A stretch of DNA of 64,000 nucleotides. Source: DAITAZ01 sp036824045. GTDB taxonomy: Bacteria > Pseudomonadota > Gammaproteobacteria > Burkholderiales > Rhodocyclaceae. The DNA is taken from contig DAITAZ010000021.1 in assembly GCA_036824045.1 (NCBI GenBank), positions 3,789 through 67,788 on the forward strand. Reading direction: 5' to 3'. Under the pieces are notes generated by a model, which was not told the origin of the DNA, did not search any database, and was given only the letters and a program-made list of their open reading frames with translations. Below, one piece after another: positions 25,389 to 34,442 of this stretch; the first letter of the stretch is position 1, and each line of letters opens with the position of its first letter. The position numbers and the translations under genes were made by a program.

Positions 25389-26600
25389 TCAGAATTCGAT
25401 ACCGGAGCGGGCGGCGACGGTATGCATGTCCTTGTCGCCCCGGCCGGAAAGGTTGACCAACAACACTTGGTCCTTGGACAAAGTGGGCGCCAGACGGGCC
25501 GCATAGGCAAGTGCGTGGGAAGATTCCAGCGCCGGGATGATGCCCTCCAGACGGCACAGGGAGTGGAACGCTGCCAAGGCCTCTTCGTCGGTGACAGTCA
25601 CGTATTCCGCCCGGCTGCTATCCTTGAGCCACGCATGTTCGGGCCCCACCCCGGGATAATCCAGCCCCGCCGACACCGAGTGCGTTTCAATGATCTGGCC
25701 ATTCTCATCCTGCAGCAGATACGTACGATTCCCGTGCAACACACCGGGCCGCCCGGCAGTGAGCGAAGCCGCGTGAGCCCCCGTGTCAAGACCATTACCA
25801 CCGGCCTCGACACCAATCAGCCGAACCGACGGTTCATTGATGTAGGGATAAAAGATCCCCATCGCATTGGATCCTCCTCCTACACACGCTATCACTGCAT
25901 CCGGCTGCCGCCCGACGAGTTCCGGCATCTGCACCCGGCACTCCTCGCCGATGACGCTCTGAAAATCCCGCACCATCATCGGGTATGGATGAGGCCCCGC
26001 CACCGTGCCGATGATGTAAAAAGTGTTGGCCACATTGGTCACCCAGTCCCGCATGGCCTCATTCAAGGCGTCTTTCAGGGTGCGCGAGCCGGAGTTGACC
26101 GGGACCACGGTAGCCCCGAGCAGCTTCATGCGATACACGTTCGCAGCCTGGCGCTGGACGTCTTCCGAGCCCATGTACACCACGCACTCCATGCCATACC
26201 GCGCCGCCACAGTGGCCGTGGCCACACCGTGCTGTCCCGCCCCGGTTTCAGCGATCACCCGCGGCTTGCCCATGCGCCGCGCCAGCAGCGCTTGGCCAAT
26301 GCAGTTGTTGACCTTGTGAGCGCCGGTATGGTTGAGATCCTCCCGCTTCAGGAAAATCTGCGCGCCACCCAGCGTATCGGACCAGCGCCGCGCGTGATAG
26401 ATCGGGCTTGGACGGCCAACGTAGTGCTTAAGCTCATACTCGAATTCCGCGCGAAAGCCCGGATCGCGCTGGCACTCTTCGTACGCCTGGCGCAATTCCG
26501 CCAGCGCGGGGATGAGGGTCTCGGCAACAAATACGCCGCCGTAAGGGCCGAAATGGCCCGCCGCGTCCGGCAGGTTATATGGCGTATCGCCCATCTGCAT
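25389..26600 (-). CDS. trpB: Tryptophan synthase beta chain
   Basis: TrpB joins indole and serine to make tryptophan using PLP. The 403 residues include the PLP lysine K96 in LNHTGAHKVNN, the Gly-rich phosphate loop CVGGGSNAMG, and AETGAGQHGVATATVAA. ATG 26600 is taken because GAGG lies six bases upstream; ATG 26594 is two codons further in. The start overlaps the end of trpF by 26 bases. Order trpF-trpB-trpA is typical of betaproteobacteria, where trpE, trpG, trpC and trpD lie elsewhere. Confidence 0.97.
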   Translation of the reverse strand: MQMGDTPYNLPDAAGHFGPYGGVFVAETLIPALAELRQAYEECQRDPGFRAEFEYELKHYVGRPSPIYHARRWSDTLGGAQIFLKREDLNHTGAHKVNNCIGQALLARRMGKPRVIAETGAGQHGVATATVAARYGMECVVYMGSEDVQRQAANVYRMKLLGATVVPVNSGSRTLKDALNEAMRDWVTNVANTFYIIGTVAGPHPYPMMVRDFQSVIGEECRVQMPELVGRQPDAVIACVGGGSNAMGIFYPYINEPSVRLIGVEAGGNGLDTGAHAASLTAGRPGVLHGNRTYLLQDENGQIIETHSVSAGLDYPGVGPEHAWLKDSSRAEYVTVTDEEALAAFHSLCRLEGIIPALESSHALAYAARLAPTLSKDQVLLVNLSGRGDKDMHTVAARSGIEF

Positions 26601-27210
26601 GTCTCGCCTCAGCGATGAAAGCGCGCAGCTTTCCGTGATCCTTGATGCCCTTGGCAGCCTCGACGCCACTGCTGACGTCCACGGCCCAAGGCTTAACGCG
26701 ACTGATCGCATCCCCTACGTTTGCCACTTCCAGCCCACCGGAAAGCACAACCGGCAGGGGCAACGCTTGGGGGATCAGCGACCAGTCGAAAGTCTTGCCG
26801 CCACCGCCGTAGCCCTCAACGAAAGCATCCAGCAGCAAACCCGAAGCATCGGCAAAATTTCGGGCGTATTCTAACAGATCGACCCCCGCCCTCATCCGAG
26901 CCGCCCGGATATAGGGGCGCCCGAAGGCACGGCAATAAGCGGGATCCTCGTCTCCGTGAAACTGCAGCCATTGCAGGGGCACAGACGCATAGGTTTCACG
27001 CACCCGACCTGGTTCCGCGTTCACGAACAAGCCCACTACCGACACAAAGGGAGGCAGCGCGAGAACAATCGCCCGCGCTTGCTCAATGTCGACATACCGT
27101 GGACTGGGCGGGTAGAAGACCAATCCAATGGCATCCGCCCCCGCCTCGACCGCAGCGAGAGCATCCTCGACCCGCGTGATGCCACATATCTTGACTCGGG
27201 TCCGATTCAA
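26575..27210 (-). CDS. trpF: Phosphoribosylanthranilate isomerase
   Basis: TrpF carries out the Amadori rearrangement of phosphoribosylanthranilate in tryptophan synthesis. It is a 211-residue TIM barrel. The catalytic Cys is in RVKICGITRVEDA (C9), the catalytic Asp in LLDAF, and the phosphate sites are LSGGL and DVSSGVE. Its ATG overlaps the truA stop as ATGA, so the trp genes here are coupled to a tRNA-modification gene. Confidence 0.96.
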   Translation of the reverse strand: MNRTRVKICGITRVEDALAAVEAGADAIGLVFYPPSPRYVDIEQARAIVLALPPFVSVVGLFVNAEPGRVRETYASVPLQWLQFHGDEDPAYCRAFGRPYIRAARMRAGVDLLEYARNFADASGLLLDAFVEGYGGGGKTFDWSLIPQALPLPVVLSGGLEVANVGDAISRVKPWAVDVSSGVEAAKGIKDHGKLRAFIAEARHADGRYAI

Positions 27211-28010
27211 CGCGAAGCCCCCATCAGCAACGGAAGAGGCGCGATCATACGATCCCCGGACGGCAAGTTCCAGTGCTCCGGATAATCCACGCCCGTGAAG
27301 TACAGCCCCCCGGGATCAAAAGTTGGCGCAGCGAGACTTCGGTCCCTCGCCACCAATACGTCGCCCAACCACTCTTCCGGTCGGCGACCTGAACCCACGT
27401 AAACGAGTGCCCCCACCAGGTTGCGCACCATGTGATGCAGGAAAGCACTGGCCGCGAACTCAAACACCACCACCGGCCCGTGCCGGTAGACCTGCACTTC
27501 CCGCATTTCCTTGATCGGAGAGCGCGCCTGACAACCCGCCGCCCGAAAAGAGCTGAAATCATGCGTGCCCGGCAAGCAGCCAGCAGCCCGGGCCATCGCA
27601 TCCACATTCAAGGGCCGGTGGAACCATCCCACCCGCCCGTGCTGCAATGCCGGACGAACGGGAGCATCCAGCAACAGATAACAGTACCTTCGCCCGAGCG
27701 CGGAGAAACGCGCATGAAACTCGGGCGAAACTTCTCTAGCCCAGCGCACGGCCACCCCGGAGGGGAGGAACCGATTCACCCCTCTTACCCATGCATTGAC
27801 GGGGCGCACGGCATGGGTATCGAAATGGGCGACTTGTCCACTCGCATGAACGCCGGCGTCCGTCCTGCCCGCGCAACCGAGCCGCACGGGATGCCCGGCG
27901 ATTGCGGCCAGCCCCTTTTCAAGCACATCCTGCACCGTCCGGCCATGAGGCTGCGACTGCCAGCCCTCAAACGGCGCGCCGTCGTACTCGACACCGAGAG
28001 CGATTCTCAC
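27207..28010 (-). CDS. truA: tRNA pseudouridine synthase A
   Basis: TruA makes pseudouridine at positions 38-40 in the tRNA anticodon stem. From GTG 28010 it has 267 residues. The catalytic Asp is in CAGRTDAGVHASGQ, the tRNA-binding GVEYDGAPFEGWQ is near the start, and FLHHMVRNLVG is the conserved later motif. The GTG overlaps the upstream stop as GTGA and has a G-rich ribosome site (GGGGGG). A longer in-frame product would reach into the upstream gene and is not supported. Confidence 0.95.
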   Translation of the reverse strand: MRIALGVEYDGAPFEGWQSQPHGRTVQDVLEKGLAAIAGHPVRLGCAGRTDAGVHASGQVAHFDTHAVRPVNAWVRGVNRFLPSGVAVRWAREVSPEFHARFSALGRRYCYLLLDAPVRPALQHGRVGWFHRPLNVDAMARAAGCLPGTHDFSSFRAAGCQARSPIKEMREVQVYRHGPVVVFEFAASAFLHHMVRNLVGALVYVGSGRRPEEWLGDVLVARDRSLAAPTFDPGGLYFTGVDYPEHWNLPSGDRMIAPLPLLMGASR

Positions 28011-28618
28011 ACCGCCGCCCCCCAAGCCAAAGCCACAGCAAACCCGCCCCAAGCAAGTGCCAGCATTCCCCAATCATTGATTCGAGGTGCCGGTAGCGGC
28101 TCAACCCATACATTGCGCAATTCATCGTGGGCGCCTTTGCCCTCCAACCAGTCAATCAGATTGGCTGCGGACACAGGGCGTCGCAGATACTCGAGCAGCA
28201 ACGCCAGCCGAAGCGAAGAACGCTCACGCCACCCAGCTACGCCCGAGACCGCCTGGAACACCCAAGTAAGCCCAGCCACTAGTCGCGACAAAGGCAAGAC
28301 GTTGAGCAACAACGCCACCCAGGCGAGGCACCCCAGCAAACGGGCCGCCTCCTCCACCGCCAGGACCACCCCCTCCCGACTCACGCCGATCCCCAGTCCT
28401 GCCGCGAGGCGAGTGCCCGGGGTTTGCCACCCGTACACAACACCTAGCATGACAAACAGCCAACGGGAGCGAAACACAAGTTGCGCCAGAACAGCAGCCC
28501 CCCTTGCCCAGGCCAACCCTGTTAAAACCAGGGCTCCCACCAAGGCACCACGCCCATGGAGCACTTGATACGCAGCCAACCCCGCAACCCAACTGAGCAA
28601 CAGAATTCCCGGATGCAT
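28007..28618 (-). CDS. Multi-pass membrane protein, possibly CbiQ/EcfT-like
   Basis: This 203-residue protein has about five hydrophobic segments (roughly residues 3-20, 25-42, 48-62, 88-108 and 183-200) and a basic cytoplasmic stretch GWRERSSLRLALLLEYLRRP. The segment ARLLGCLAWVALLLNVLPLSRLVAGL resembles the coupling region of EcfT/CbiQ energy-coupling transmembrane proteins, but no clear second Ala-Arg-Gly motif and no ATPase gene nearby are seen, so this family call is weak. ATG 28618 has AGGG upstream; ATG 28621 is one codon earlier. The fimV terminator ends just before the start. The stop overlaps truA by four bases. Confidence 0.5.
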   Translation of the reverse strand: MHPGILLLSWVAGLAAYQVLHGRGALVGALVLTGLAWARGAAVLAQLVFRSRWLFVMLGVVYGWQTPGTRLAAGLGIGVSREGVVLAVEEAARLLGCLAWVALLLNVLPLSRLVAGLTWVFQAVSGVAGWRERSSLRLALLLEYLRRPVSAANLIDWLEGKGAHDELRNVWVEPLPAPRINDWGMLALAWGGFAVALAWGAAV

Positions 28619-28627
28619 CATGCCCTG

Positions 28628-28663
28628 AAAAAAACAAACGGGCAGGGATTCCCCTGCCCGTTC
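28628..28663 (-). terminator. Terminator after fimV
   Basis: CGGGCAGGG and CCCTGCCCG arms (28639-28647 and 28652-28660) form a 9-bp stem, and the minus strand continues TTTGTTTTTTTC. It ends the fimV transcript about 20 bases downstream of its stop. Confidence 0.88.
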
Positions 28664-28682
28664 ACGATCCATACCCACCCGC

Positions 28683-31313
28683 TCAGCCGAGTTTGCCGAG
28701 CATCGCCTTTGCCTGGGCCTGTTGATCGGGATTACCTTCCTGCAACACCTCACCCAGCAACTCCCGGGCACCTTCTTTATCCCCCATCTCTTCATAGGCT
28801 TTCGCAAGCTCGAGCTTGGTCGCCACCTCGCCGAAGGCCGCGCTATCCAGCGCGGGCACTTGGCTCGGGGCACTCGCCGCCGCGGCATCGCCCAAATCCA
28901 GATCAATGGATGAGAGATCCACCTGAGGTTTCGCGGCAGGCGTCGCAGCCGGCTCCGCCAGATCAAAGCTGAGGTCAGCCATCGGTCCCTTGCCCGATTC
29001 GGTCACAGTCTCACCGAGATCGAAATCCAGCGACATCTTGGGCTCGGTCTTGCCACCACCGGCAGCTGTATCCATGACGGACAAACTCGAAACGGCAGGC
29101 TTCGACTCCGGCATTTCCAGCCCCAGGTCGATATCGACTTTCGGTACCGCAGGCTCCGAGGCGGCCGGCGACAGAAAATCTGTGACAGCGTCTTTTGCGG
29201 CTTGCGCCTGACCTCCCGCCCATGCAGCAGCTCCAGTCACCGCAGCCGTGGCCACACCGCCAAGTCCCGAACCCTCCTGACCATCTCCACCATAGAGCGG
29301 ATTGGTCGGATCAAGCCGCTGCCCCATCGCGGCCGCTTTTTCCCAGTCGGCACCAACACCACCCGTCTGGTTGTACAGCTCGGAAGCGATGGTCTCAAAC
29401 TGCTTGGGGCTGTTGCGCTGGGAATAGATCTCCAACAACTTGAGATGGATGGCATGACGCGACGGCTCGGTCTTGAGCGCTTCGAGCAGAATTTCTTCCG
29501 CCTGGGCGTCACGGCCATAGGCAATATAGACATCTGCCTCCGCAACGGGATCGACCCCTTCGTCGTTCTCGGCCGCGGCAATGCTCGCTTGCGAGAAGTC
29601 GGTCTGGATCGAACTGCCACTCGAATCGGCAATGCTACCGCCCGCAGCACCAAACACTGAATCCAGCGCCGGCGTACCGGTCGTCGTGTTGCCCGAGATC
29701 GTGGGCTCCGCAACGGCATCGGCTTCAGCCTTGCGCTTCTGACGCGCCCGCAATCCAAAATAGCCAAGCAGCAACGCCAAAATACCGCCGCCACCCGCCA
29801 GAGCAACCGGATTCTCCATCAACTGCTCAACGATGCCGGGTTCCTCAACCTCTGGCTCGGGGAGCGGCACCGGCTTCTTGACAGGTGGTTTGGGTGTCTC
29901 CGGCTTGGGTGGTGCATCAGGCTTCACCGCGTCAGGCTTGACCTCGGGCTTCGCAGCTTCAACCGGAGGCTTGGCATCACCAGCTGCACCGGCGGGCTTC
30001 TCGGCAACCACCGGCGCCGGAACCACGGGCTTCGCTTCTGGTTCGACCTTCTTCGCCGCGTCAGCAGGCGATTTGCCACCCTGCGCTTGCTTTTGCAACT
30101 CAGCCAAGGACTGGTTCTTCAGTTCGAGCAGCTTGTTCAGCTCCTGAACATTACGCTCCAACTCAGCCACCCGGGAATTAGCCTCCTTGAGGGCCTTGTC
30201 TTTAGCGGCAACCTCTTCTTCGAGTGCCATGCGGCCCTTGTCCGCGCCTTCGGCACCCTTCGCTTTGCCAGCAGCCGGCTGGGTCCTGGAAACCTGCACA
30301 CGATCCTGATCAGCCGCTTTGGGAGCCTTGTCCTCGACCTTCGGCGTGATCTTTCCCTTGGCTTCCTGCTGGCCAACGTCTTCCTTGGCGGGAGCCGCCC
30401 CGGCCGCGGCAGAGGCAACCTTGGTACGGTAGCTATTGAAGTCAGCCGCCTGGGCGCGAACAATCTTGCGCGCCTCGGCCGCACTCACGCTCTGCGCTGC
30501 CGTCTGATCAGGAAGATTCAGGATCTTGCCGGTTTTGAGTCGATTGATATTCTTGCCGACAAAGGCGTCTTCATTACCCTTCAGCAAAGCCACCAGCATT
30601 TGATCCAGGGACACGCCTTCAGCCATGTTGCGGTGGGCGATGCCGGCAAGGGTGTCACCCGATTTGACCGTATAGGTGCCAGCGGAGGACGCCGTCCCCT
30701 CCGGCTTTGCATCGGATTTTGGTTCAACCTCCCGCACGGCCTTGCCCTTCTTGCCCTTGCTGGCGGCAGCCACCGTACTCTTGGTCTGAGCGGCGGGAGC
30801 GGGCTCCTCGGGAATGCTCAGTTTGGGCTCCGCCTCGGTCTTGGGGGCAGACGGGGTTGCCACCGGGGGCTTTGCTTCCGGCAACGCTACCGGAGCTGGC
30901 ACCGGCTTGGCAGGGGTTGCATCCGCGGGATCAAGCAGGAACGTGTATTCCCGGACGAGCCGCCCGCCCGCCCAGTTCAATTCGAGCAACAAATCGAGGA
31001 AGGGCTCGTTGATCGGCCGGTCGCTGGCGATCCGCACCACCCCTTGGCTCGCGCCCTTGCGATCCACCGAAATCTTCAGTCCGGAAAGAGCCGGCCCGAA
31101 TTCGATCCCCGCCTGTTTGAACGCTTCAGGCGAGGCCAATTTGGCGGTGAGAGTACTCAACTCATCGGCCGACGCATTGAGCTCCACTTCTGCCTTGAGC
31201 GGTTGCCCAAGCGCACTTAGCACAGTCAACCGCCCCAAACCAGCCGCACCAGCCACTGTGGGGAGCGCGGCAATCAGCGCCGCCAGAATCGAAGCTCTCA
31301 AAGTCGTATTCAT
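28683..31313 (-). CDS. fimV: FimV/HubP-type polar peptidoglycan-binding protein
   Basis: FimV-family proteins organise the cell pole and support type IV pilus assembly. The 876 residues have a signal peptide (1-23), a FimV N-terminal domain (about 24-126), and a LysM domain at about 213-268 that binds peptidoglycan (TYTVKSGDTLAGIAHRNM). A coiled coil follows at about 362-410, then a Pro/Lys-rich linker and one transmembrane helix at about 503-521. The acidic cytoplasmic region ends in a conserved FimV C-terminal TPR-like domain at about 825-876 (LELAKAYEEMGDKEGARELL). GAGGAAA precedes the ATG. It has its own promoter and terminator between asd and truA. Confidence 0.93.
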   Translation of the reverse strand: MNTTLRASILAALIAALPTVAGAAGLGRLTVLSALGQPLKAEVELNASADELSTLTAKLASPEAFKQAGIEFGPALSGLKISVDRKGASQGVVRIASDRPINEPFLDLLLELNWAGGRLVREYTFLLDPADATPAKPVPAPVALPEAKPPVATPSAPKTEAEPKLSIPEEPAPAAQTKSTVAAASKGKKGKAVREVEPKSDAKPEGTASSAGTYTVKSGDTLAGIAHRNMAEGVSLDQMLVALLKGNEDAFVGKNINRLKTGKILNLPDQTAAQSVSAAEARKIVRAQAADFNSYRTKVASAAAGAAPAKEDVGQQEAKGKITPKVEDKAPKAADQDRVQVSRTQPAAGKAKGAEGADKGRMALEEEVAAKDKALKEANSRVAELERNVQELNKLLELKNQSLAELQKQAQGGKSPADAAKKVEPEAKPVVPAPVVAEKPAGAAGDAKPPVEAAKPEVKPDAVKPDAPPKPETPKPPVKKPVPLPEPEVEEPGIVEQLMENPVALAGGGGILALLLGYFGLRARQKRKAEADAVAEPTISGNTTTGTPALDSVFGAAGGSIADSSGSSIQTDFSQASIAAAENDEGVDPVAEADVYIAYGRDAQAEEILLEALKTEPSRHAIHLKLLEIYSQRNSPKQFETIASELYNQTGGVGADWEKAAAMGQRLDPTNPLYGGDGQEGSGLGGVATAAVTGAAAWAGGQAQAAKDAVTDFLSPAASEPAVPKVDIDLGLEMPESKPAVSSLSVMDTAAGGGKTEPKMSLDFDLGETVTESGKGPMADLSFDLAEPAATPAAKPQVDLSSIDLDLGDAAAASAPSQVPALDSAAFGEVATKLELAKAYEEMGDKEGARELLGEVLQEGNPDQQAQAKAMLGKLG

Positions 31314-31361
31314 GTCGTTTCCTCAGCCGCTTATCCCATGCGGAGCAGTGTGCTAATTCTT

Positions 31362-31390
31362 AAAATAACATCATGAGGTTAGCGTTGCAA
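31362..31390 (-). promoter_or_regulatory. Candidate sigma-70 promoter of fimV
   Basis: On the minus strand TTGCAA (31390-31385) and TATTTT (31367-31362) are spaced by 17 bases, each matching four of six consensus bases. It lies about 50 bases upstream of the fimV start. Confidence 0.45.
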
Positions 31391-31497
31391 GCTAAACCAG
31401 CTTATCACAAGGGAGAACAACGACCACCCGAAAATACACGAAAAACCTGCTTAGTTCGGGTTTTTCCACATTCCAGGAGTGTAATGCGAAGGAGATG

Positions 31498-31524
31498 AAC
31501 GGGCCGAATATTCGTCGGCCCGTT
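31498..31524 (-). terminator. Hairpin after asd
   Basis: AACGGGCCGA (31498-31507) pairs with TCGGCCCGTT (31515-31524), 15 bases past the asd stop. The tail is only mildly T-rich, so termination may be partial. Confidence 0.5.
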
Positions 31525-31539
31525 ACAAAGGTGAAATGA

Positions 31540-32670
31540 TCAAGCCTCCAGCAGGATGCGCAGCATCCGGCGCAGGGGCTCGGCAGCCCCCCAGAGGAGT
31601 TGGTCGCCACAAGTAAAGGCGCCGAGATACTCCGGCCCCATAGCCAGCTTGTGCAGGCGGCCTACGGGGATGGTCAACGTGCCGGTCACGGCGGCAGGGG
31701 TCAGTTCCCGCTCGGTGATTTCCCGCTCGTTGGGCACAACCTTGACCCAGTCATTGGCCGTGCCAATGATCTGAGCAAGCTCGTCCAGCGGCACATCCTT
31801 CTTGAGCTTGATGGTAAGTCCCTGAGAGTGGCAACGCATGGCACCGATTCGCACACACAGCCCGTCAATCGGGATGCTACCAGGCGTGCGGAATGCCGGC
31901 TTGCCAAGAATCTTGTTGCACTCTGCCCCGCCTTTCCATTCCTCCTTGGACTGGCCGTTCTCCACCGGAACGTCGATCCATGGAATCAGCGACCCAGCCA
32001 AGGGCGTGTTGCGGAAGTTGCGCGTGGGGAAATCGGCGGAACGCATGGTTTCAGCCACCTTGCGGTCGATATCAAGAATGGCTGACGCCGGGCTTGCCAA
32101 CTGCGCCTTCACCGCGTCGTGGAGCACCCCCATCTGCGACAACAATTCGCGCATGTTCTGCGCGCCGGCCCCGGAGGCAGCCTGGTAAGTCATCGCGGAA
32201 ACCCACTCGACCAGATCGTTCTGGAACAACCCACCCAAGCCCATGAGCATCAGCGAAACCGTACAGTTTCCGCCAATGTAGTTCTTGATTCCGCGAGCCA
32301 GCCCGTCCTTGATGACGCCGAGATTGACCGGGTCCAGCACGATGATGGCATCGTCCGCCATGCGCAGGGAGGAAGCGGCATCGATCCAGTAGCCATTCCA
32401 ACCTGCAGCACGCAACTTGGGAAACACTTCCTTGGTGTAATCACCCCCCTGGCAGGTCAAGACTACATCCATCTGCTTCAAGGCATCGATGGACATGGCG
32501 TCCTGCAACTGCCCGGCCTCCTTGCCACCAAAGGCCGGGGCAGCCGTGCCCGCTGCCGACGTGGAGAAATACACCGGCTCGAACAGGGCGAAATCTCCCT
32601 CCTCGCCCATGCGCTGCATGAGTACCGACCCGACCATCCCGCGCCAGCCAACCAGACCAACTTTCTTCAT
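31540..32670 (-). CDS. asd: Aspartate-semialdehyde dehydrogenase
   Basis: Asd reduces aspartyl phosphate to aspartate semialdehyde with NADPH, feeding lysine/diaminopimelate, threonine and methionine. The 376 residues carry the nucleotide-binding GLVGWRGMVGS (5-15), the catalytic cysteine C136 in GGNCTVSLM and the downstream histidine region VRIGAMRCHSQ. This matches the enterobacterial-type Gram-negative form. ATG 32670 is used; ATG 32679 is also in frame. It lies 33 bases after leuB, the usual betaproteobacterial order leuB-asd. Confidence 0.97.
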   Translation of the reverse strand: MKKVGLVGWRGMVGSVLMQRMGEEGDFALFEPVYFSTSAAGTAAPAFGGKEAGQLQDAMSIDALKQMDVVLTCQGGDYTKEVFPKLRAAGWNGYWIDAASSLRMADDAIIVLDPVNLGVIKDGLARGIKNYIGGNCTVSLMLMGLGGLFQNDLVEWVSAMTYQAASGAGAQNMRELLSQMGVLHDAVKAQLASPASAILDIDRKVAETMRSADFPTRNFRNTPLAGSLIPWIDVPVENGQSKEEWKGGAECNKILGKPAFRTPGSIPIDGLCVRIGAMRCHSQGLTIKLKKDVPLDELAQIIGTANDWVKVVPNEREITERELTPAAVTGTLTIPVGRLHKLAMGPEYLGAFTCGDQLLWGAAEPLRRMLRILLEA

Positions 32671-32703
32671 AAGCGTCATCCCAATCTAGAAATCAGTTCA
32701 GCT

Positions 32704-33765
32704 TCACAGGGCTGCCAGCACAGCATCGCCCATCTCGACCGTACCCACCTTGCGGGTACCCGGCTCAAAAATGTCGCCCGTCCGGTAGCCGTCGGCCAGC
32801 ACCTTTTTCACCGCGCGTTCAACCCGAACGGCGGCAGCCTCTTCGTTGAGCGAATAACGCAGCATCATCGCCACCGATAGAATCATCGCCAAGGGATTGG
32901 CCAATCCCTTGCCAGCAATATCAGGCGCGGAGCCATGGATGGGCTCATACATACCCTTGTTGTTCTCGTCGAGCGAAGCGGAGGGCAGCATTCCGATGGA
33001 GCCGGTGAGCATGGATGCCTCGTCGGACAGGATGTCGCCAAAGATATTGCCGGTCACCATCACGTCAAACTGCTTGGGGTTGCGCACCAGCTGCATGGCG
33101 GCGTTATCCACCAGCATGTGCGACAGGGCAACATCCGGATACTCCTTGCCGACTTCTTCCATCACGTCGCGCCAAAGCTGAGTGCATTCGAGGACATTCA
33201 TCTTGTCCACCGAGCACAGACGGCGGTCACGCTTTTGCGCCGCCTGGAACGCCACGTGGGCAATACGGCGCACCTCGGATTCCGAGTAGATCATGGTATT
33301 GAACCCGACCCGCTCTCCACCGCGCACCTCAATGCCACGGGGCTGACCGAAGTAGATGTCGCCTGTCAATTCACGGACGATCAGAATATCCAGCCCGGCA
33401 ACAATCTCCGGTTTCAGCGACGACGCATTCGCCAACTCCGGGTAGAGCACCGCCGGCCGCAGGTTGGCAAACAGGTTCAGTTCCTTGCGGATGCCGAGCA
33501 AGCCCCGCTCGGGCCGTTGCTCCCGCGGCAGTACGTCATACTGCGGTCCTCCTACTGCGGCCAGCAACACTGCATCGGCTTCCCGACCCAGTTTCAAGGT
33601 TTCTTCCGGCAGGGGTTTGCCGGTCGCATCCACCGCCGCACCGCCGATCAAGGCAGTTTCGGTCTCGATCTTCAAGCCATCCGAGCGCAGGGCATCCACC
33701 ACACGCAGAGCCTGCCCCATGATTTCGGGGCCAATGCCATCACCCGGCAGAACACAGACTTTCAT
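32704..33765 (-). CDS. leuB: 3-isopropylmalate dehydrogenase
   Basis: LeuB oxidises and decarboxylates 3-isopropylmalate with NAD in leucine synthesis. The 353 residues begin with MKVCVLPGDGIGPEIM. The substrate-binding RxxxxxxxxxR region lies in ELNLFANLRPAVLYPEL, and the metal-binding signature MVTGNIFGDILSDEASMLTG is intact. HGSAPDIAGKGLANP binds NAD. ATG 33765 with a GAGAGA ribosome site is preferred to an in-frame start 18 codons earlier. Confidence 0.97.
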   Translation of the reverse strand: MKVCVLPGDGIGPEIMGQALRVVDALRSDGLKIETETALIGGAAVDATGKPLPEETLKLGREADAVLLAAVGGPQYDVLPREQRPERGLLGIRKELNLFANLRPAVLYPELANASSLKPEIVAGLDILIVRELTGDIYFGQPRGIEVRGGERVGFNTMIYSESEVRRIAHVAFQAAQKRDRRLCSVDKMNVLECTQLWRDVMEEVGKEYPDVALSHMLVDNAAMQLVRNPKQFDVMVTGNIFGDILSDEASMLTGSIGMLPSASLDENNKGMYEPIHGSAPDIAGKGLANPLAMILSVAMMLRYSLNEEAAAVRVERAVKKVLADGYRTGDIFEPGTRKVGTVEMGDAVLAAL

Positions 33766-33803
33766 GCAATCTCTCTCTTTGATATTGGATGACCCAGGTC
33801 GGA

Positions 33804-34442
33804 TCACGCAAACAGCCAAGGCTGCTCGATGCGGCGCCGGGCCTCGAACTCGCGAATCTTCTCCGCGTGCCGCAAAGTCAGTCCGATGTCGTCAAAGCCG
33901 TTGAGCAGGCAGTACTTGCGGAAGGGATCAATTTCGAATCCCAGCACCTTGCCGTCCGGACGCGTCACTGTCTGCGCCTCGAGATTCACTCTCAGCCTGT
34001 AACCCGGCTCGGCAAACGTCTGGGCGAACAAGGCATCGACTTCCACCGCGGGCAACCGAATGGGCAGCAACCCATTCTTGAAGCAGTTGTTGAAAAAAAT
34101 GTCGGCAAAGCTCGTTCCGATCAATACCCGGAAACCATAGTCCTCGATCGCCCAGGGAGCGTGCTCCCGGGACGACCCACATCCAAAGTTGTCCCGCGTC
34201 AGCAGAACCTGCGCCCCCCGGTAACGGGGCTGATTCAGCACGAAATCCGGATTCACCGGTCGATGGGTGTTATCCATCCCCGGCTGTCCAACGTCCAGGT
34301 ATCGCCATTCGTCAAACAGATTCGGGCCAAAGCCCGTCCGCTTGATCGACTTCAGGAACTGCTTGGGGATGATGGCGTCGGTATCCACGTTGGCGCGATC
34401 CATGGGCGCCACCAAACCATCCAAGCTGGTGAATTTCTGCAT
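33804..34442 (-). CDS. leuD: 3-isopropylmalate dehydratase small subunit
   Basis: LeuD pairs with LeuC to isomerise 2-isopropylmalate to 3-isopropylmalate. The 212 residues have the swivelling-domain motif DNFGCGSSREHAPWA and the start ANVDTDAIIPKQFLK. The ATG overlaps the stop of the small lipoprotein gene (TAATG), so translation should be coupled. The gene ends 38 bases before leuB. Confidence 0.97.
   Translation of the reverse strand: MQKFTSLDGLVAPMDRANVDTDAIIPKQFLKSIKRTGFGPNLFDEWRYLDVGQPGMDNTHRPVNPDFVLNQPRYRGAQVLLTRDNFGCGSSREHAPWAIEDYGFRVLIGTSFADIFFNNCFKNGLLPIRLPAVEVDALFAQTFAEPGYRLRVNLEAQTVTRPDGKVLGFEIDPFRKYCLLNGFDDIGLTLRHAEKIREFEARRRIEQPWLFA

Noticed and set aside
31392..31610. 72-codon minus-strand frame between fimV and asd.
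   Set aside because: It overlaps the end of asd in another frame and covers the asd hairpin and fimV promoter, with no family resemblance.
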